From: Hyaloperonospora brassicae
Lineage: Eukaryota > Oomycota > Peronosporomycetes > Peronosporales > Peronosporaceae
Length of the DNA stretch: 64,000 nt
NCBI GenBank assembly: GCA_947650285.1
Contig: CANTFL010000470.1
Coordinates: forward strand, 460,504 to 524,503
Direction of reading: 5' to 3'
A model generated the notes under the pieces. That model worked only from the letters and a program-made list of their open reading frames with translations, did not search any database and was not told where the DNA came from. The position numbers and the translations under genes were made by a program. Numbering within the stretch: the stretch's first letter is position 1; each line of letters begins with the position of its first letter. Shown piece by piece: positions 32,601 to 44,178 of this stretch.

Positions 32601-35600
32601 TTCCGGTTATCACTTAGTACTGTTATATATGCCTTAGTTACTGGTATAGATTAACGACTATATACATGGCAATGATAACTTATACGATTCACATCATCGA
32701 CGCGTTCAAAGGTTTTTTAATGTGTGCGCAGTTAGGATGTGAAACCATTGTACCAATCAATTTGCAGTATTTAACAACACATATGTAGTTAATTTATATT
32801 GAACGAACATTTTGTAGAGAGCTCTCTTATGGTCTAATGATACCACATGGTACGACCAAGATAATTACACGTCCTTGTTTGGTGGTTCTGAGCGGGCTTA
32901 TACCGGAAGCTGTAATGTTATATTCATTATTGTAGTTAATAGGGTTGTCAAGCAGGATCTTGTCTCTTTTTTAAATTGTGATTTGAGCCGCTGCCAGCCA
33001 CCTAGTAGCTTGGTGAACACAAGCTTTCATGTTGAACGCATAACACATTTTCGGTATACTGCTTTTCCTTGGCCTTCTTTGGACATAACGCCTTAAGATC
33101 TCCAATGATACATCCACTGAAAAGCCTTCATAAACATTGATCTTTGCGAGGCATTCTAAAGCTGTCAATCTTTCGAATTCGTAATCGAATCTACGAAATT
33201 TGCCACGTCTCAGCTAAACGGCTTTACTCGAACTTTAATATCCGTTGTCTGTTCAAATCCATCTTGATCTACAGCCTGCAGTGGGTAGTCCATACGGCTT
33301 GACCAAGTGAAATAGCTTCATAATATACAACGTTGAATTAGCATCAAAGACAATTTTGTACAAGCCCAGAATGTCAGTACATTGTTAAACTTTACGCACT
33401 GTCGTCTGGTAAAAAAGAATTTTGCATTGAGCTTCACTACGATGCTGTAGCCGAAATAGACAACTTCATGTTATGGGCAAAAAGGATCTTTTTGGTCAAG
33501 ATGTGAAGCAATCTTCGCATCGAATGCTTCAAGGGTTGACTTCATACCAGCGAGTTCCCATCTGCCGACGATACCACTTTTAAGTTTTATTATTGATGTG
33601 TTAACCCAAAACATCAACCTAGATCTATTAAGGCCACACAAAATTACAGATACGCTCAAAAAAATTAATTTTGACAAATATTTTAATCTGATTCGTGAAG
33701 CAGATACCAAGGTCATGAGTAAACTGGTTTCAGTCAAAAGGGTGCGGTATCAACTTAATTTGGCGACCATTCAATACAATTTTGCCTGGCTCGTTGGGTA
33801 AAGAAATACTTGACTTGATGCACGCATACGAATTTATATTCCATCAGGTCATTCTCGATGAAAAATGTAGGCTCAGGTCTCTGGGACGTATCATAGCTCA
33901 CATCGACCTAAGAGAGTTAGATCCATTTGTCACCATTATAATGTGGTCGTTATGCATCAGGAAGGTGTCCGGCAGGAAATTTGCAAGTATTTTAAGTCGG
34001 GGTGTGATCCTAGAATATAAGACTAATGTTTTCGTCTATACGCATACAATTCACCTAAAATACTCGACAAACAGGAAGTTAATATTTATATTCGCCTTTT
34101 GTGACCTGCAAGTATCCCATCGTTTCCATCCGTTCTGACGAGTCACTTAGCATAGCAAATCTTCTGTCCAGCGCTAGATGGGTACTGCCGACCTATATAC
34201 CGACCGGTGATATTTCATCGTGTCCTAGCCATAGACCACCACATCGGGTGTAGATTCTTGGGCTGTGCCCCCAACAAATTTAGGTGAGCATATATCGTAG
34301 CTTATGATGTAGTTACACACCCCATGTAGTTGAAGTCGTGCAAAGAACGATTGATTATAGAAATTTAAAGTATAGATCGTTATTCTCCCTTGTCAACCTG
34401 GAACATGCATACATAATGGCATCATAACTTGACCACGTGAAGTTGCTCATGTACTTCTAATATCGCAACTATTATCTCAGTTGGTCTCCATGCCGCTTGC
34501 TCTACTCGTTTCGCATGATATACCAATGTCCGACGTTTCGACCTTATCTCATCGTCCTACCCGTCAATTGGCCACTAAAATAGTCTATCAGATGCAATCA
34601 TCACTTACCTTTTATAAGTATTGCACTCGCACTTGCGCATTTACTTTAAAACCGTCACGACCTGCCAGATAAAAACATATTTACCACCATCTTCGTCGAT
34701 GCTCGACTTGCCATCACAGTTCATACTGCTCAATGCTTGGTTTCATAAAGCTAACACAATCTATGTGCTGTTGTCCTTTCGCTACAGTGAAATGGCTATT
34801 TATGTAATGATGTAGTATAATATACCGAAGCCACGGCTAGACCATCGTAGCATTATGTTACAGAGTGATGAAATTCTCGTCGCATGATAAACAAGTATCA
34901 AGCTAATTACAAAACGACGAACGTGTATTCGACATGGCCAAAAGTACGGGTAGGGCAAAATATTATAATATCTGATCTGATTAGGGGCAGTATCGTGTTT
35001 TGAAGAGTTCAGGAAATAGGATTGTGAGCTAAAATCGAGCATAATGATGTAGTTATTACCTTGGCTTTCCTGTAGCCAGTAGGATCGATATGTACTTAAA
35101 AATTATAAAATGTGTAGTTATCACAAGAAAAAACATTATCAAACACGGAACGATATGCATCGATGAATACACCGAATAGGTAATAAATATGTTTTGAACA
35201 TTGATGGTCAACCAAAACATTAAACGTTACTATGAAATATATTCATTTGTAATTCTGATTAGTCTAATGTCAGTTGCAAGCCTTTAAGTAATACGAAATT
35301 ATGGTAGATTTAAGCAAAACTGTTCCTACACGCTATAATTGTTTATGGATTGAGCAATTTTTTTGAGATCCACAAGTTTTGTGCCTTGTGGAAATGCGCA
35401 TCGATAAATTGACTAATCGGTTAAATATGTGCCTGATCATGTTTTTGTAATATGATGACAAGTTGTGTTGTTTGCGACTTTAAACGCCGTCAGTGATTCA
35501 CATGTGCACAACAAATTGACGGTATTCTTTCGATAGCTCAGTCTCATCATATCTATATTACCAAGTTAATCGTATCCTCTGTCCTAGTTGGGCTTGTTTA

Positions 35601-36920
35601 TCATCGCTTAGGATCGACTGTGTTGCTTGCACTAATAACTATAGGCATACTATGTGTATGATAAAAAGCGTAAGTAGGGCTTTCTAACATCGTGTAAAAT
35701 GCTGGCTGACTAGCTACTGACAACAATGATAAGAGTAGCAAGATATTATTTTTTACAACTTCATTTTCAAATTGGGTTGATTCGGAATATTGCGCAATTA
35801 AGTTGTAATTCATTTTTGTATGTATTTTGGCAAAGTCAAATACTACGATTGCAAAAGATAAGTGCTCGATGAAGATATTGCTTTCATTGGCATTGAACTT
35901 GTGTTAATTGTTTAAAGATGTACAAAAAACTAAAAAAGGTACAAACGCATACTTCACCTTTTAAAGTCTCCAAACATTGTTTTTTCCTGAATCGACACGA
36001 CAGAGTAAGAAACATCGACCAAGTCCATTTTTGAACAAAAGAAGGAATGTCATTTACATCAAAGCGTCATGATCTCTTTTTTTGCTGCAATTTGTGAATA
36101 ACTGAAATATGGGGGAGGATTCGAGGTAGAGAAATTATGAATTAGAAATATTTAATTAACGTACATAATGTCTATAACTAACTTAACTATCACATTTTTG
36201 TATATATGTGGCTTCCTACATCAATTCCTGGTTCTCCACAAATATTTTAAAAGTCGGCATATTTAAAATACAATGAAAAATTATATTGTGCAAGTTCATC
36301 ACGTTGCACATTAATTTAACACGTAAACACCATTCACTCGTCTGATATAACAAAATGTATATTCATAATAATATAATTTAAAACAAAACCTTTCCAATAC
36401 CCTTCTGGATTAAACTGCATCCGCCTTTTTGATAAAAAGTCAATAAAATTTATCCCATCAACGATCAAAAGACCAGTAAGTTACATAAATTTATCATTTC
36501 TTAAGTCACTTCTTTACTAATTTTACAATTTTAAATTCGTACCTAAATCTCTCAACAAATTTATCAACAAATAGAATATTAAAATGATGTGGGAAAGCCG
36601 AACGACAGTAAATATTCAATTGAGATTGATCAAACAATTAATTGATGACGCTGAAATAAATATATGGTCGACGTGGAATCATCTTCCATTATAACGTTTC
36701 ATAGGACTCAAAGGTATCATTGATTATTTTGTGGGACAAAGTGATTGTTTTCATAAATAAAGGGTGGTTTTGTGATCTATGTCTTAGAATTTATTTGGCC
36801 ACCATTTAATATTGAACCTAATAGTGCTCAATGGATTTCTTTAATAAAGACAACAATATAATACATTCAGATGCTTCATTCATGCTGGCAAAATTTAAAT
36901 AATTTTAAATAAAAAAAATT
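29634..36920. other. AT-rich tract with decayed repeats
   Basis: No intact gene was found. The sequence is visibly AT-rich with scattered short frames. One stretch (31250-31600, minus strand) reads as a decayed Ty1/copia reverse transcriptase start; the rest cannot be assigned. The words TGATGTAGTT recur at 31555, 34304 and 35044 without an obvious reason. Confidence 0.5.
31250..31600 (-). pseudogene. Ty1/copia reverse transcriptase remnant
   Basis: The minus strand, read with stops, gives RIPRRRNYIMKPSDMETTNE, then YDEAVECTSKNQWPP, then LELKHM, and NKYVFFTKPDADGTVGRYE. This is the order seen at the start of copia reverse transcriptases: an arginine-rich linker, an EA...W block, an E-L block, then the KWVFK...DADG...RYKARLV block. 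It is far decayed, and flanking domains were not recovered. Confidence 0.5.
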
Positions 36921-37113
36921 AGGAATTGCATAATTAACACCCTTTTTTCTTAGATTCACACCCTTCCTTCGAAATTTCATATATAAAATACCTTATTCAT
37001 TTTAAGATTTGATTTCTGGCAAGGGTATTACTTAACAATCTAGGCCATTAATTGGCAAGTAATACGTAAGAAACAGATAAGATGCGACTTACGCCTGTAT
37101 CGATTCACAAATG

Positions 37114-37527
37114 TCAGTATCGATAAACATATTCCGGAAACGATAGGGCGCGTGGCTCGAGGCGCAAATATCGGTCATGCGCGCGCAAAATGCCAAACGA
37201 GACGATCAAATAAAGCACACGACAAGCATCCGACGCCACCGTGCCGTCTGAAGTAACAAATGCGCTGGTCTGGAAGTCGATCTGAGCTTTGCGAGTTTTT
37301 TTGCACGTGTTCAGATGGCCTCTATCCATACGCGCAGTGGTCCAATTTCTCGATGACACGGGACGAAACGAGTTGTGGAACGTAATCAGAAGAAGAAACG
37401 AGAACGCACAGCAGCACTTGTGACAGTGCGTAGCAATCGAAGTGGGAACACGCAAAGTGTGCGCGACAGGTTCAATGCCAAAGCGGTCGCACAAGAGTTG
37501 CGCTGTAACGGACCGAGCGACGTCCAC
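37114..37527 (-). pseudogene. Gene-like frame inside the Mutator-like unit, unknown
   Basis: A 137-codon minus-strand frame with a protein-like end (VLYLIVSFGILRAHDRYLRL). No family is recognised. It begins close to the left TIR and lies in the GC-richer interior. Confidence 0.25.
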
Positions 37528-38633
37528 AGCATTCTATTAACATGATACAAATCTCACTGCAACGTCAACTGCTTCGATTGCGACAGCACTGCAGCGACTG
37601 ACCCGTTCGTGGTCAGGTCACACAGGTGAAGATGGACGGAAATGGCCATCGAATGCGATCGCTTTGTCTGCAGGTAGTAGCGACTCTCGTACATATCAAT
37701 TACTCAGCTCAGATGTTTTGGATACGAGTGCAACAAACGCATGCAGCGACTGACGATCCGGTCAAGTGCATGCTGACCACCTCGAGAAGAAACTGGTACC
37801 TACATTCCAGCTAATTAGTTGTCAATTTGCAGCATGAGAACAAGTAAGCGACAGTGTCAGTTCGTGTGTATGTATATTCGACGTCATCTACTTACTGCGA
37901 GATACTGACTCGACCTCAAGATCAGTTTTCTGCACGTGCTACAGCACTTGTCTATCCATGTAGATATGTTCTCGGACCGGAGGCGGTGTTCTGCATGAAG
38001 GAGTGCCTTGCAATCCCAACTTGACGGTCCGAAGACCTCGTGAGCCTTATCTTTGTAGCAAAAAGAATGCAACAAAACCTTCGCTGACACACCTTACCGA
38101 GCAGCTCATACGCGCTTATCTCCACATAGCCACAGTCACTTGCTGTACTTGTGCCGCCAGAATGAACGTCTCATGAGGAACATACGGGTAGCACGGACAA
38201 TAGATAGGCAGCGAGGAATGCAGTTGTGATCAACTGTCCTCGAATGAATCTTTGTATTGTGACGTTTACGCTTGACGAGTTTGTGTTTTAGGTCACGAAG
38301 TACCCACTGTCGATCGATCATACAGAGACAAGGCACAAAGCTGACCGTGCAGATCAAAGCAAAGTTCGAGATGGCAACAACGTATATTACTTCGCCTCGT
38401 ATTAAAAAGCGTATCGGGTACGATGGTATTGATCTACTGTATACATGAACGACAGTTCCTACTTCCGTATCCACGTTGTGGTGGCAGTGGTCTTTGCCTC
38501 ACCAGAACGCGGCTAAAACTTCATCGTGAGAAAAATGTACACTTTGGTCCTGCGTGTGATGGTCAGCGGCGTTTATACTTAGCTGGAGACGGCATGTTCG
38601 TGTATAAATGTCGCCGTTTTCTCCACTCGAAGC

Positions 38634-38935
38634 TTAGCTGATCTTCGTCTCCGTGATGGAAGTAGATGCGGGTTTGTCATCGGTATTCACTTGCTCGACA
38701 TTGGCCTCCTGTACCTCGACTGCGCCCTCCAATGTATCTCCAACGTTCGTCTTCATTTTCTCTACAACCGTCATAGACTCGGCAACTGCTTCCATTTGCG
38801 CAGTAAGCGTCACAGCTTCAGCCTCTATAGCAACGTCAGACGCATCGGCAAAGACAGCCGTCTTGCCAATTATAGCGGCTTCGACAAGCTCAATTGAGTC
38901 AGTAATCGTCTCGGTCTCTACCTTATGTATAAGAT
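38634..38935 (-). pseudogene. Acidic helical coding fragment abutting the right TIR
   Basis: The minus strand is open for about 100 codons, ending at the TAA at 38634-38636. The peptide is rich in Glu, Ala, Val and Thr (for example AVAESMTVVEKMKTNVGD and GAVEVQEANVEQVNTDD), the composition of a long alpha helix or coiled coil. The frame has no good start codon and runs straight into the right TIR, as expected for a captured gene fragment cut at the element end. The plus-strand frame at the same place is probably its shadow. Confidence 0.35.
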
Positions 38936-38997
38936 TTTGAAGGAAGGGTGTGAATCTAAGGAAAAGGAGTGTACATTAAGCAATTCCCAAAAAAATT

Positions 38998-39689
38998 GAT
39001 GCGTTAAATCATAACAGTTCAATTTGGTACTTAAAAATATATAAGCTTATACATATATTTGTTTAATAAACTGTTTTTGCTGTTCGTAAAGAAAACAAAA
39101 AACTTTTTATGTCGATCGAGATTGGTCAATTTATACTTTAATTTATCTTCTTTTCGCTCTTAAGATAAACTATAGATATAGCAAGCCACTCCGAAATCAA
39201 GTTAAACTCAACGATAATGACTTCATGGAAAGATATAATGGTTCGTTCCCAACTGTTCTTTTAATTTTATGGTTAACAAGCAAACAATGAAAATAAGAGA
39301 TTATAAAATACTACCCCATTTAATCACGGAATAAAAATGCCCAAAGTAAGTGATATAGATTAAAAAGCCCCATGTTGTAGTATACTTAAATAAACGTGGC
39401 AGCACAGTGGTCATTCACCGTATGCGTCACCTTTGCCGCTCATGCAGAAACGTCCCGAATCTGTTGTTGACCGGACAAAGGTAACAGCTGGAAGAAATCG
39501 ATGCTCCCAGCCCGAATACGTGAGTTAGTATATGCTGGCCCCAAAAATGACGTACAAACCTTGTATTTAAGTAACACAATACCCAAATTCTACTTCAGCT
39601 GCACCCTGGGCTGACCACGCTAATTTTGAGAGGTGCCTCATATGTCTGAAAGCATGATGCAGCCAAACTTCAATTTACTCAAGCGCGTC
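38998..39689. other. AT-rich spacer, nothing recognised
   Basis: No gene-like frame. Confidence 0.5.
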
Positions 39690-40810
39690 ACATCGATACA
39701 AGTTATGGTTCTGGTTATGATGGTTATCAACGCAATATGAATGAGCAAGATGTAAGCTACTCTAACCCTTCTCAGCAGGTGCTGGCAATTTAGAGAAGAA
39801 GTTGCCTACATCCCATCGTAATATTTATTCATGTCATTTGTTTTAAACGCATCTTGCAGTAGCAGCACCACACTCGCCCGTTTCTAGCTATATACACACG
39901 CGCACGTACGCTGTCCGTCACTGAGCACCAGCATGCACGTGTTGCGGGCTTTCGTGCACGCGACCCCAATCACTGCAACGACTGCATCGCTTCCCCCTCT
40001 CTCCGCGACACGCGACTGCATCGTCATACGCGACTGTTCTGGCTGCTGCGTCTACGACTCAAGGTCCGACTGCGACTACGAGTACGACTGCGAATGCGAC
40101 TCATAATTCGCCGGAGTCGGAACGGACTTGGCGATCGTCGTCGTCGCCCAAAAGCGGAACGCCGACTGGGCCACGACGACGTACTAATGCTGGTGAGCGC
40201 GGAAATGCGATCCCACAAGTAGAATAACATTAATAGGAACCGCAGCACCTATGACAACAACAGAAGAAGCAGCAACAACAGAAACATCATCAACAGACCA
40301 ACAACAACTTAGCAACAACAACAGAGAAAAAAATCAACAGCAACCGTAGCATCTTAAACAACAACAGCAGCAGCAGAAACAGCAGTAGCAGTAGCAGCAT
40401 CAAAAATAGATACTGAACAACAACAGCAACCGCAGCACCTTCAACAACAGCAATAGCAGCAGCAACATCAACAATGGCAACTGAAAAAACAATATCAACA
40501 GCATCGACATTAAATCAACACCATCAAAACCTACTGACTGTGTTTACGGCTGCGACCGATGATACGGAGACGCGTTTACGTCTTCATTTCTCGTGTCTGC
40601 GCCTGCAGATGGTGGATGCAAGTGCAGCACGCCGGCTGTAGACCCCCCCAGCGGCTTCCCGAACAGGGTTAGGGTTGGTCACGGCCGTACATTGGAAAAC
40701 GAAAAGGATCAAAGACGCTGAATAATATGTCTGTCACATTAACTTGAGTTTATAAAGACGTGTGACATATTTTTCCAATTATCTAGGGCATTTTTTTTAT
40801 TTTCCCTATA
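39690..40810 (+). repeat. Dispersed repeat R2, copy 1
   Basis: It aligns in direct orientation with 51370-52330: matching start CACATCGATACAAGTT, a Ser/Tyr-rich frame (SYGSGYDGYQRNMNEQ), the block TGTTGCGGGC.TTCGT.CACGCGACCCC, a (CAA/CAG)n tract, and the end ACTGACTGTGTT.ACGGC...AGTGCAGCACGCC followed by AGGGCATTTTTTTTATTTTCC. One frame reads like the low-complexity start of a retroelement protein (NSPESERTWRSSSSPKSGTP). The class is unknown. Confidence 0.6.
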
Positions 40811-42640
40811 GTCAATCAATACAATCATAAAGCTACTAGTATTTATTATAAGAAGGTATTCCAAAAAGCATTAGAATAGTAGAGCTAGCAACAAACAGTA
40901 TCCTTCGCATCCCAAACTACCCGCTTGGGCGCTCCCTAGTTGAATAATAAAGCAGAGAACTCCTCAAAGCAAAGTACACTTTATAGTACATGGACAATTA
41001 TGCCTACATAAGTAGAGGAAAACAAGTCGGACAAAATGGTTTATTCCAGAAACACAGACCTTTATAAGCATAATGTTTTTAATTAATTTATATTGGATCT
41101 TACATCTACACCTTCGCCGTGATTTTTTCAATTATAGTAATTTGGCTTATTTTTTGAAATTAACACAAATTTTAAACATCTCCAAAGTATATGCATGAGG
41201 GACGTTTATCAAACGCTTCACGATCAAGACGCTTAAGCTTAATTTTAATTTTTATCTTCATTGTAATGACATTTCGTACTTATTGATATAACTCAAGGAG
41301 AAAAATCAATTGTGTGGATTTGATCGATCGAAGAACAGCCTTTAGTGTCCGAAGCTTTTTTAGAATTAGAAATAAAAGTTGTTTTAATGCCGTGCCTTCA
41401 CAAGGTAAATAAATTTTATTACCAATTTTATTGAATACAAGTGCGGACTGACGTAGCACTTTGTAAATAACGTATCACATTATATATCTGTAACATTGTA
41501 CAGATAGAATAATGTCATGTTCGAAGTGGATGTATAGGACCGAGCTACTACGCCTTTTTGAACTATGCTTTACACTATTGACAACATTATTGCTGCTATC
41601 CCAGTTTTTATACAGCGAGTATATGTCAATACCGAAGCCAATTCCATCATTAGTAGCTCATAATGTTTAGCCCCTATATTTAATATACGAATCGCGTGTT
41701 TGTCTTGAGGATAAAAACTATTTGAATCCGCAAGCAAATGCCTCGATACCACTAATGGTATATTACAGCTCATCAAGATGTCCTTTCTATACTTCTTTTA
41801 TATTATTGTTCTTAAGCTGCTTCGGGTCGTACAAAACGATCACAGCAATGTGTTCGTGTTAATGGATCACGGTCCCGTCTCTTCTGATCGAAATTGTGCA
41901 TTCGAATGATCGAAATGCTGCTTTAAACAATGGAAAAGTGATGGATATTACTAAATACTATGTAAGTATTCCTCGTTGCATTGGACGATGAATTATAGTA
42001 AGAAGCAATGCTGAACCAGCCACACAAACTTTTTTTCCTGCTACGCGTTAGTAATAATTTCGATGTGTATGATAGTAACTGACAAATTATAGAGGTAATC
42101 AATTCGATACTTGTGAATGGACAAGAATGATGGCAAGCATGTGCATAATCTGTCGTATTGAACTCATTTAGTATGCATTCTATGGTAAAAACTTGTTTCA
42201 CTGCACCTTTTAGTATTCTCATCGTTAGTGCAGCACTTTTACTATTCGTATCTTGATCGACTACAATTTTCTGAAGTACACTTTTTAGTGGGCTTGTTAT
42301 GTATTTAGCTCATTGGTCAATTTCCCCTATTAATACTATCACTCAATAAGTCTCACCTCTATTAGTTGAACGACACGTACATACACGATGAGTTTTTTTA
42401 TGTGAATACAGCCTAAATAATAAACTTTACATATTTTACCCCGATCCATTTGCCAAAAATTGTAAAATATATATTTATATTATTAAGGTTGTGAATTTGT
42501 TTATTCGCTTCTTAATATAAAATCACGATGGTCTCTATTAAAACGAGCTCAACTTCGATTTATGTGTAAGTAATTTACCGTTAAAAGAGTACATCACCAG
42601 CATGTCAAAGAACTTTATGTCAACTGCATCGCGCTTGAGT
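40811..42640. other. AT-rich tract, nothing recognised
   Basis: Short frames only; no motif identified. Confidence 0.5.
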
Positions 42641-42829
42641 TTGATAGGAAGATTTTGAACAATACTGGTTTACGTGCAAATACCATAATGAACAAGTTGT
42701 TCCTCCTGGACACCGAGGCACTCGCACATGATCTCCCCACGTTAGCTTTAGTCAATTGACCAGCTGCTGACTCTGACTATACACGTCTGCATGTGCTGGT
42801 AGTTATTACATAAACCGATTGCCTTTGAT

Positions 42830-43120
42830 GGGCGAAAGAGGCAGTAGAACGAGTGGCTGTTACAGTGGACGAAGAAAGTAGCAGTGTAGCAGACGGGCTA
42901 TTGAAAGCGTATTCCTGCATTATTATTGATGTGAGTGATTAAGATGTTCGGTCTTTGTCACTAGTCTTGGCTTCGACCCAGGGTAGGCCAGTCTCTGTCT
43001 TCTATGCTTCGGACAAACATGAACACCAACGTTGGATCAGAGACGGGGCAACCCTAGACGGCAAAAAATATCAGTGCGGTTACTATGCATACCTGGTCGA
43101 ACAGGTATGAAGAGTGATTG
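42830..43120 (+). pseudogene. Decayed gene fragment, possibly PH-domain-like
   Basis: The plus strand reads EAVERVAVTVDEESSSVADG, then IIIDVSD, a TAA, then SLSLVLASTQGRPVSVFYAS and DKHEHQRWIRDGATLDGKK in one frame, ending at a possible splice donor (CAG|GTATGA) near 43106. The pattern VFYAS...E...W is reminiscent of the last strand and helix of pleckstrin-homology domains, but the match is short. The in-frame stop marks it as decayed. Confidence 0.3.
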
Positions 43121-43536
43121 CACCGATAATTTTGCCGTAATCTGTCAACGCATTGTTTCCTGTACAAGTTTCGTTGTTAAGATTTTGTGCCTGATGGATA
43201 TCTTTCGCATCACCGTGTACAACAAAGAAAAAGCTTTGCCTCAACCGTCAGTTACCACTTCCGTCACAAAATTGTGACAAGAAATCTCAATTGATATGGA
43301 TCATGAGGTGGCTGCCCTTGACCATAAATTGCTTCATGCAGGCTGATTTATCCTCGTCTGAAGATCAGTAGTGTCGAAACCCTAAATGAGAGTATAGTTT
43401 ATGTTTTGCACATGAAAAGGGTAAAATTAAACGATTTGTCGAACTGCCTCTCAGCGATTAATGGGTTGTACTTCACAGATAATTGCGAGGTGCCCAAAGG
43501 TCAAGACAGCCATTGGCGCGAGGGCGCAAACACTCG

Positions 43537-43550
43537 TCATTATCGATTTT
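43537..43550 (+). promoter_or_regulatory. Oomycete-type initiator upstream of effector-like gene B
   Basis: TCATTATCGATTTT matches the oomycete core promoter layout (initiator TCAYT followed by an ATTTT-like flanking element), 38-51 bases before the ATG at 43588. Confidence 0.5.
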
Positions 43551-43587
43551 GCGGACTCCAACCAACACTGGGCACACACCCACCACC

Positions 43588-44178
43588 ATGCGCGTAACCA
43601 GCTTTGCTGTCTTCTTCGTTGGCTTCCTCCACGGCGTAAACTGCGAATCGTTTCCAGCGGCAGCTCTGAGCCACGCGAAAGTCTCGTCGCTTCGTGCGGT
43701 GGTGGGCGCTGACGAGTCGCGTACTCCCATCAACGACTCATCCGGAACCCGCCGTTTGGCACCAGTGCTGATTGATGGCCTAGCTAGCAATGTTGAACGC
43801 TTCGTCGCGCAAGCAAAGCAACTAGAAGGAAACGATGCTAAAGTGGTCGCCCAACTGAAGCAGCAACTAGGCGACCGTGGTGAAGGTGATGACCGCCTCC
43901 TGCACTTTGAACAACTCTTCGAAGCAAGCGCCAACCCCGACCATTACCGTGAGGCGCTAGGGCTTCCCCGGCAGTTGCTCAAGGAAAACTTCTTGAAGAT
44001 GGGTGTAGCCGAGCGTCTTGTGTATTATCTCAAGAAATCGACAAACGCAAGCTTTAGAAAAGAATGGGAAAGTCTACGTGTGTTTGAGGTGCTCCACGAG
44101 AAGTATGTTGCTGCACAGAAAGACATGCTCAAGGAGACAGAATCTTTGGCTGATCAGCCTCTTCCATCGATCAATTGA
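43588..44178 (+). CDS. Secreted effector-like protein B
   Basis: 196 residues. The ATG at 43588 is chosen over the earlier in-frame ATG at 43483 because of its CACCACCATGC context, the initiator just upstream and the clear signal peptide (MRVTSFAVFFVGFLHGVNC). A linker then holds SSGTRRLAP; RRLA resembles the degenerate RxLR-type motifs of downy mildews, without a clear dEER motif after it. The rest is charged and helical, with AQLKQQLGDRG, YREALGLPRQLLKENFLKM and LHEKYVAAQKDML, and aligns with protein A (KQQL, EALGLPR, EKH/Y). Delivery into plant cells is inferred from layout. No intron is visible and no lesion was found. The 3' neighbour is a convergent TIM50 pseudogene. Confidence 0.75.
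   Translation: MRVTSFAVFFVGFLHGVNCESFPAAALSHAKVSSLRAVVGADESRTPINDSSGTRRLAPVLIDGLASNVERFVAQAKQLEGNDAKVVAQLKQQLGDRGEGDDRLLHFEQLFEASANPDHYREALGLPRQLLKENFLKMGVAERLVYYLKKSTNASFRKEWESLRVFEVLHEKYVAAQKDMLKETESLADQPLPSIN

Larger units (their letters stand above)
36921..38988. mobile_element. Mutator-like unit with TIRs and captured sequence (putative)
   Basis: The left end (36921-36972) and right end (about 38936-38988) are inverted repeats of about 50 bp sharing GGAATTGC, CTTAGATTCACACCCTTCC and the spacing between them. They are flanked by the 9-bp direct repeat AAAAAAATT (36912-36920 and 38989-38997), the duplication length typical of Mutator-like elements, although its low complexity weakens this. 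The interior is visibly more GC-rich than both flanks and carries gene-like frames but no transposase. This is what a gene-fragment-carrying (Pack-type) element would look like. Confidence 0.5.

Noticed and set aside
38653..38940. Plus-strand frame rich in Ser/Thr/Ala/Val
   Set aside because: Better explained as the shadow of the acidic helical minus-strand frame.
40664..40680. GGGTTAGGGTTGG as telomere-like repeat
   Set aside because: Under two units within repeat R2; no array.
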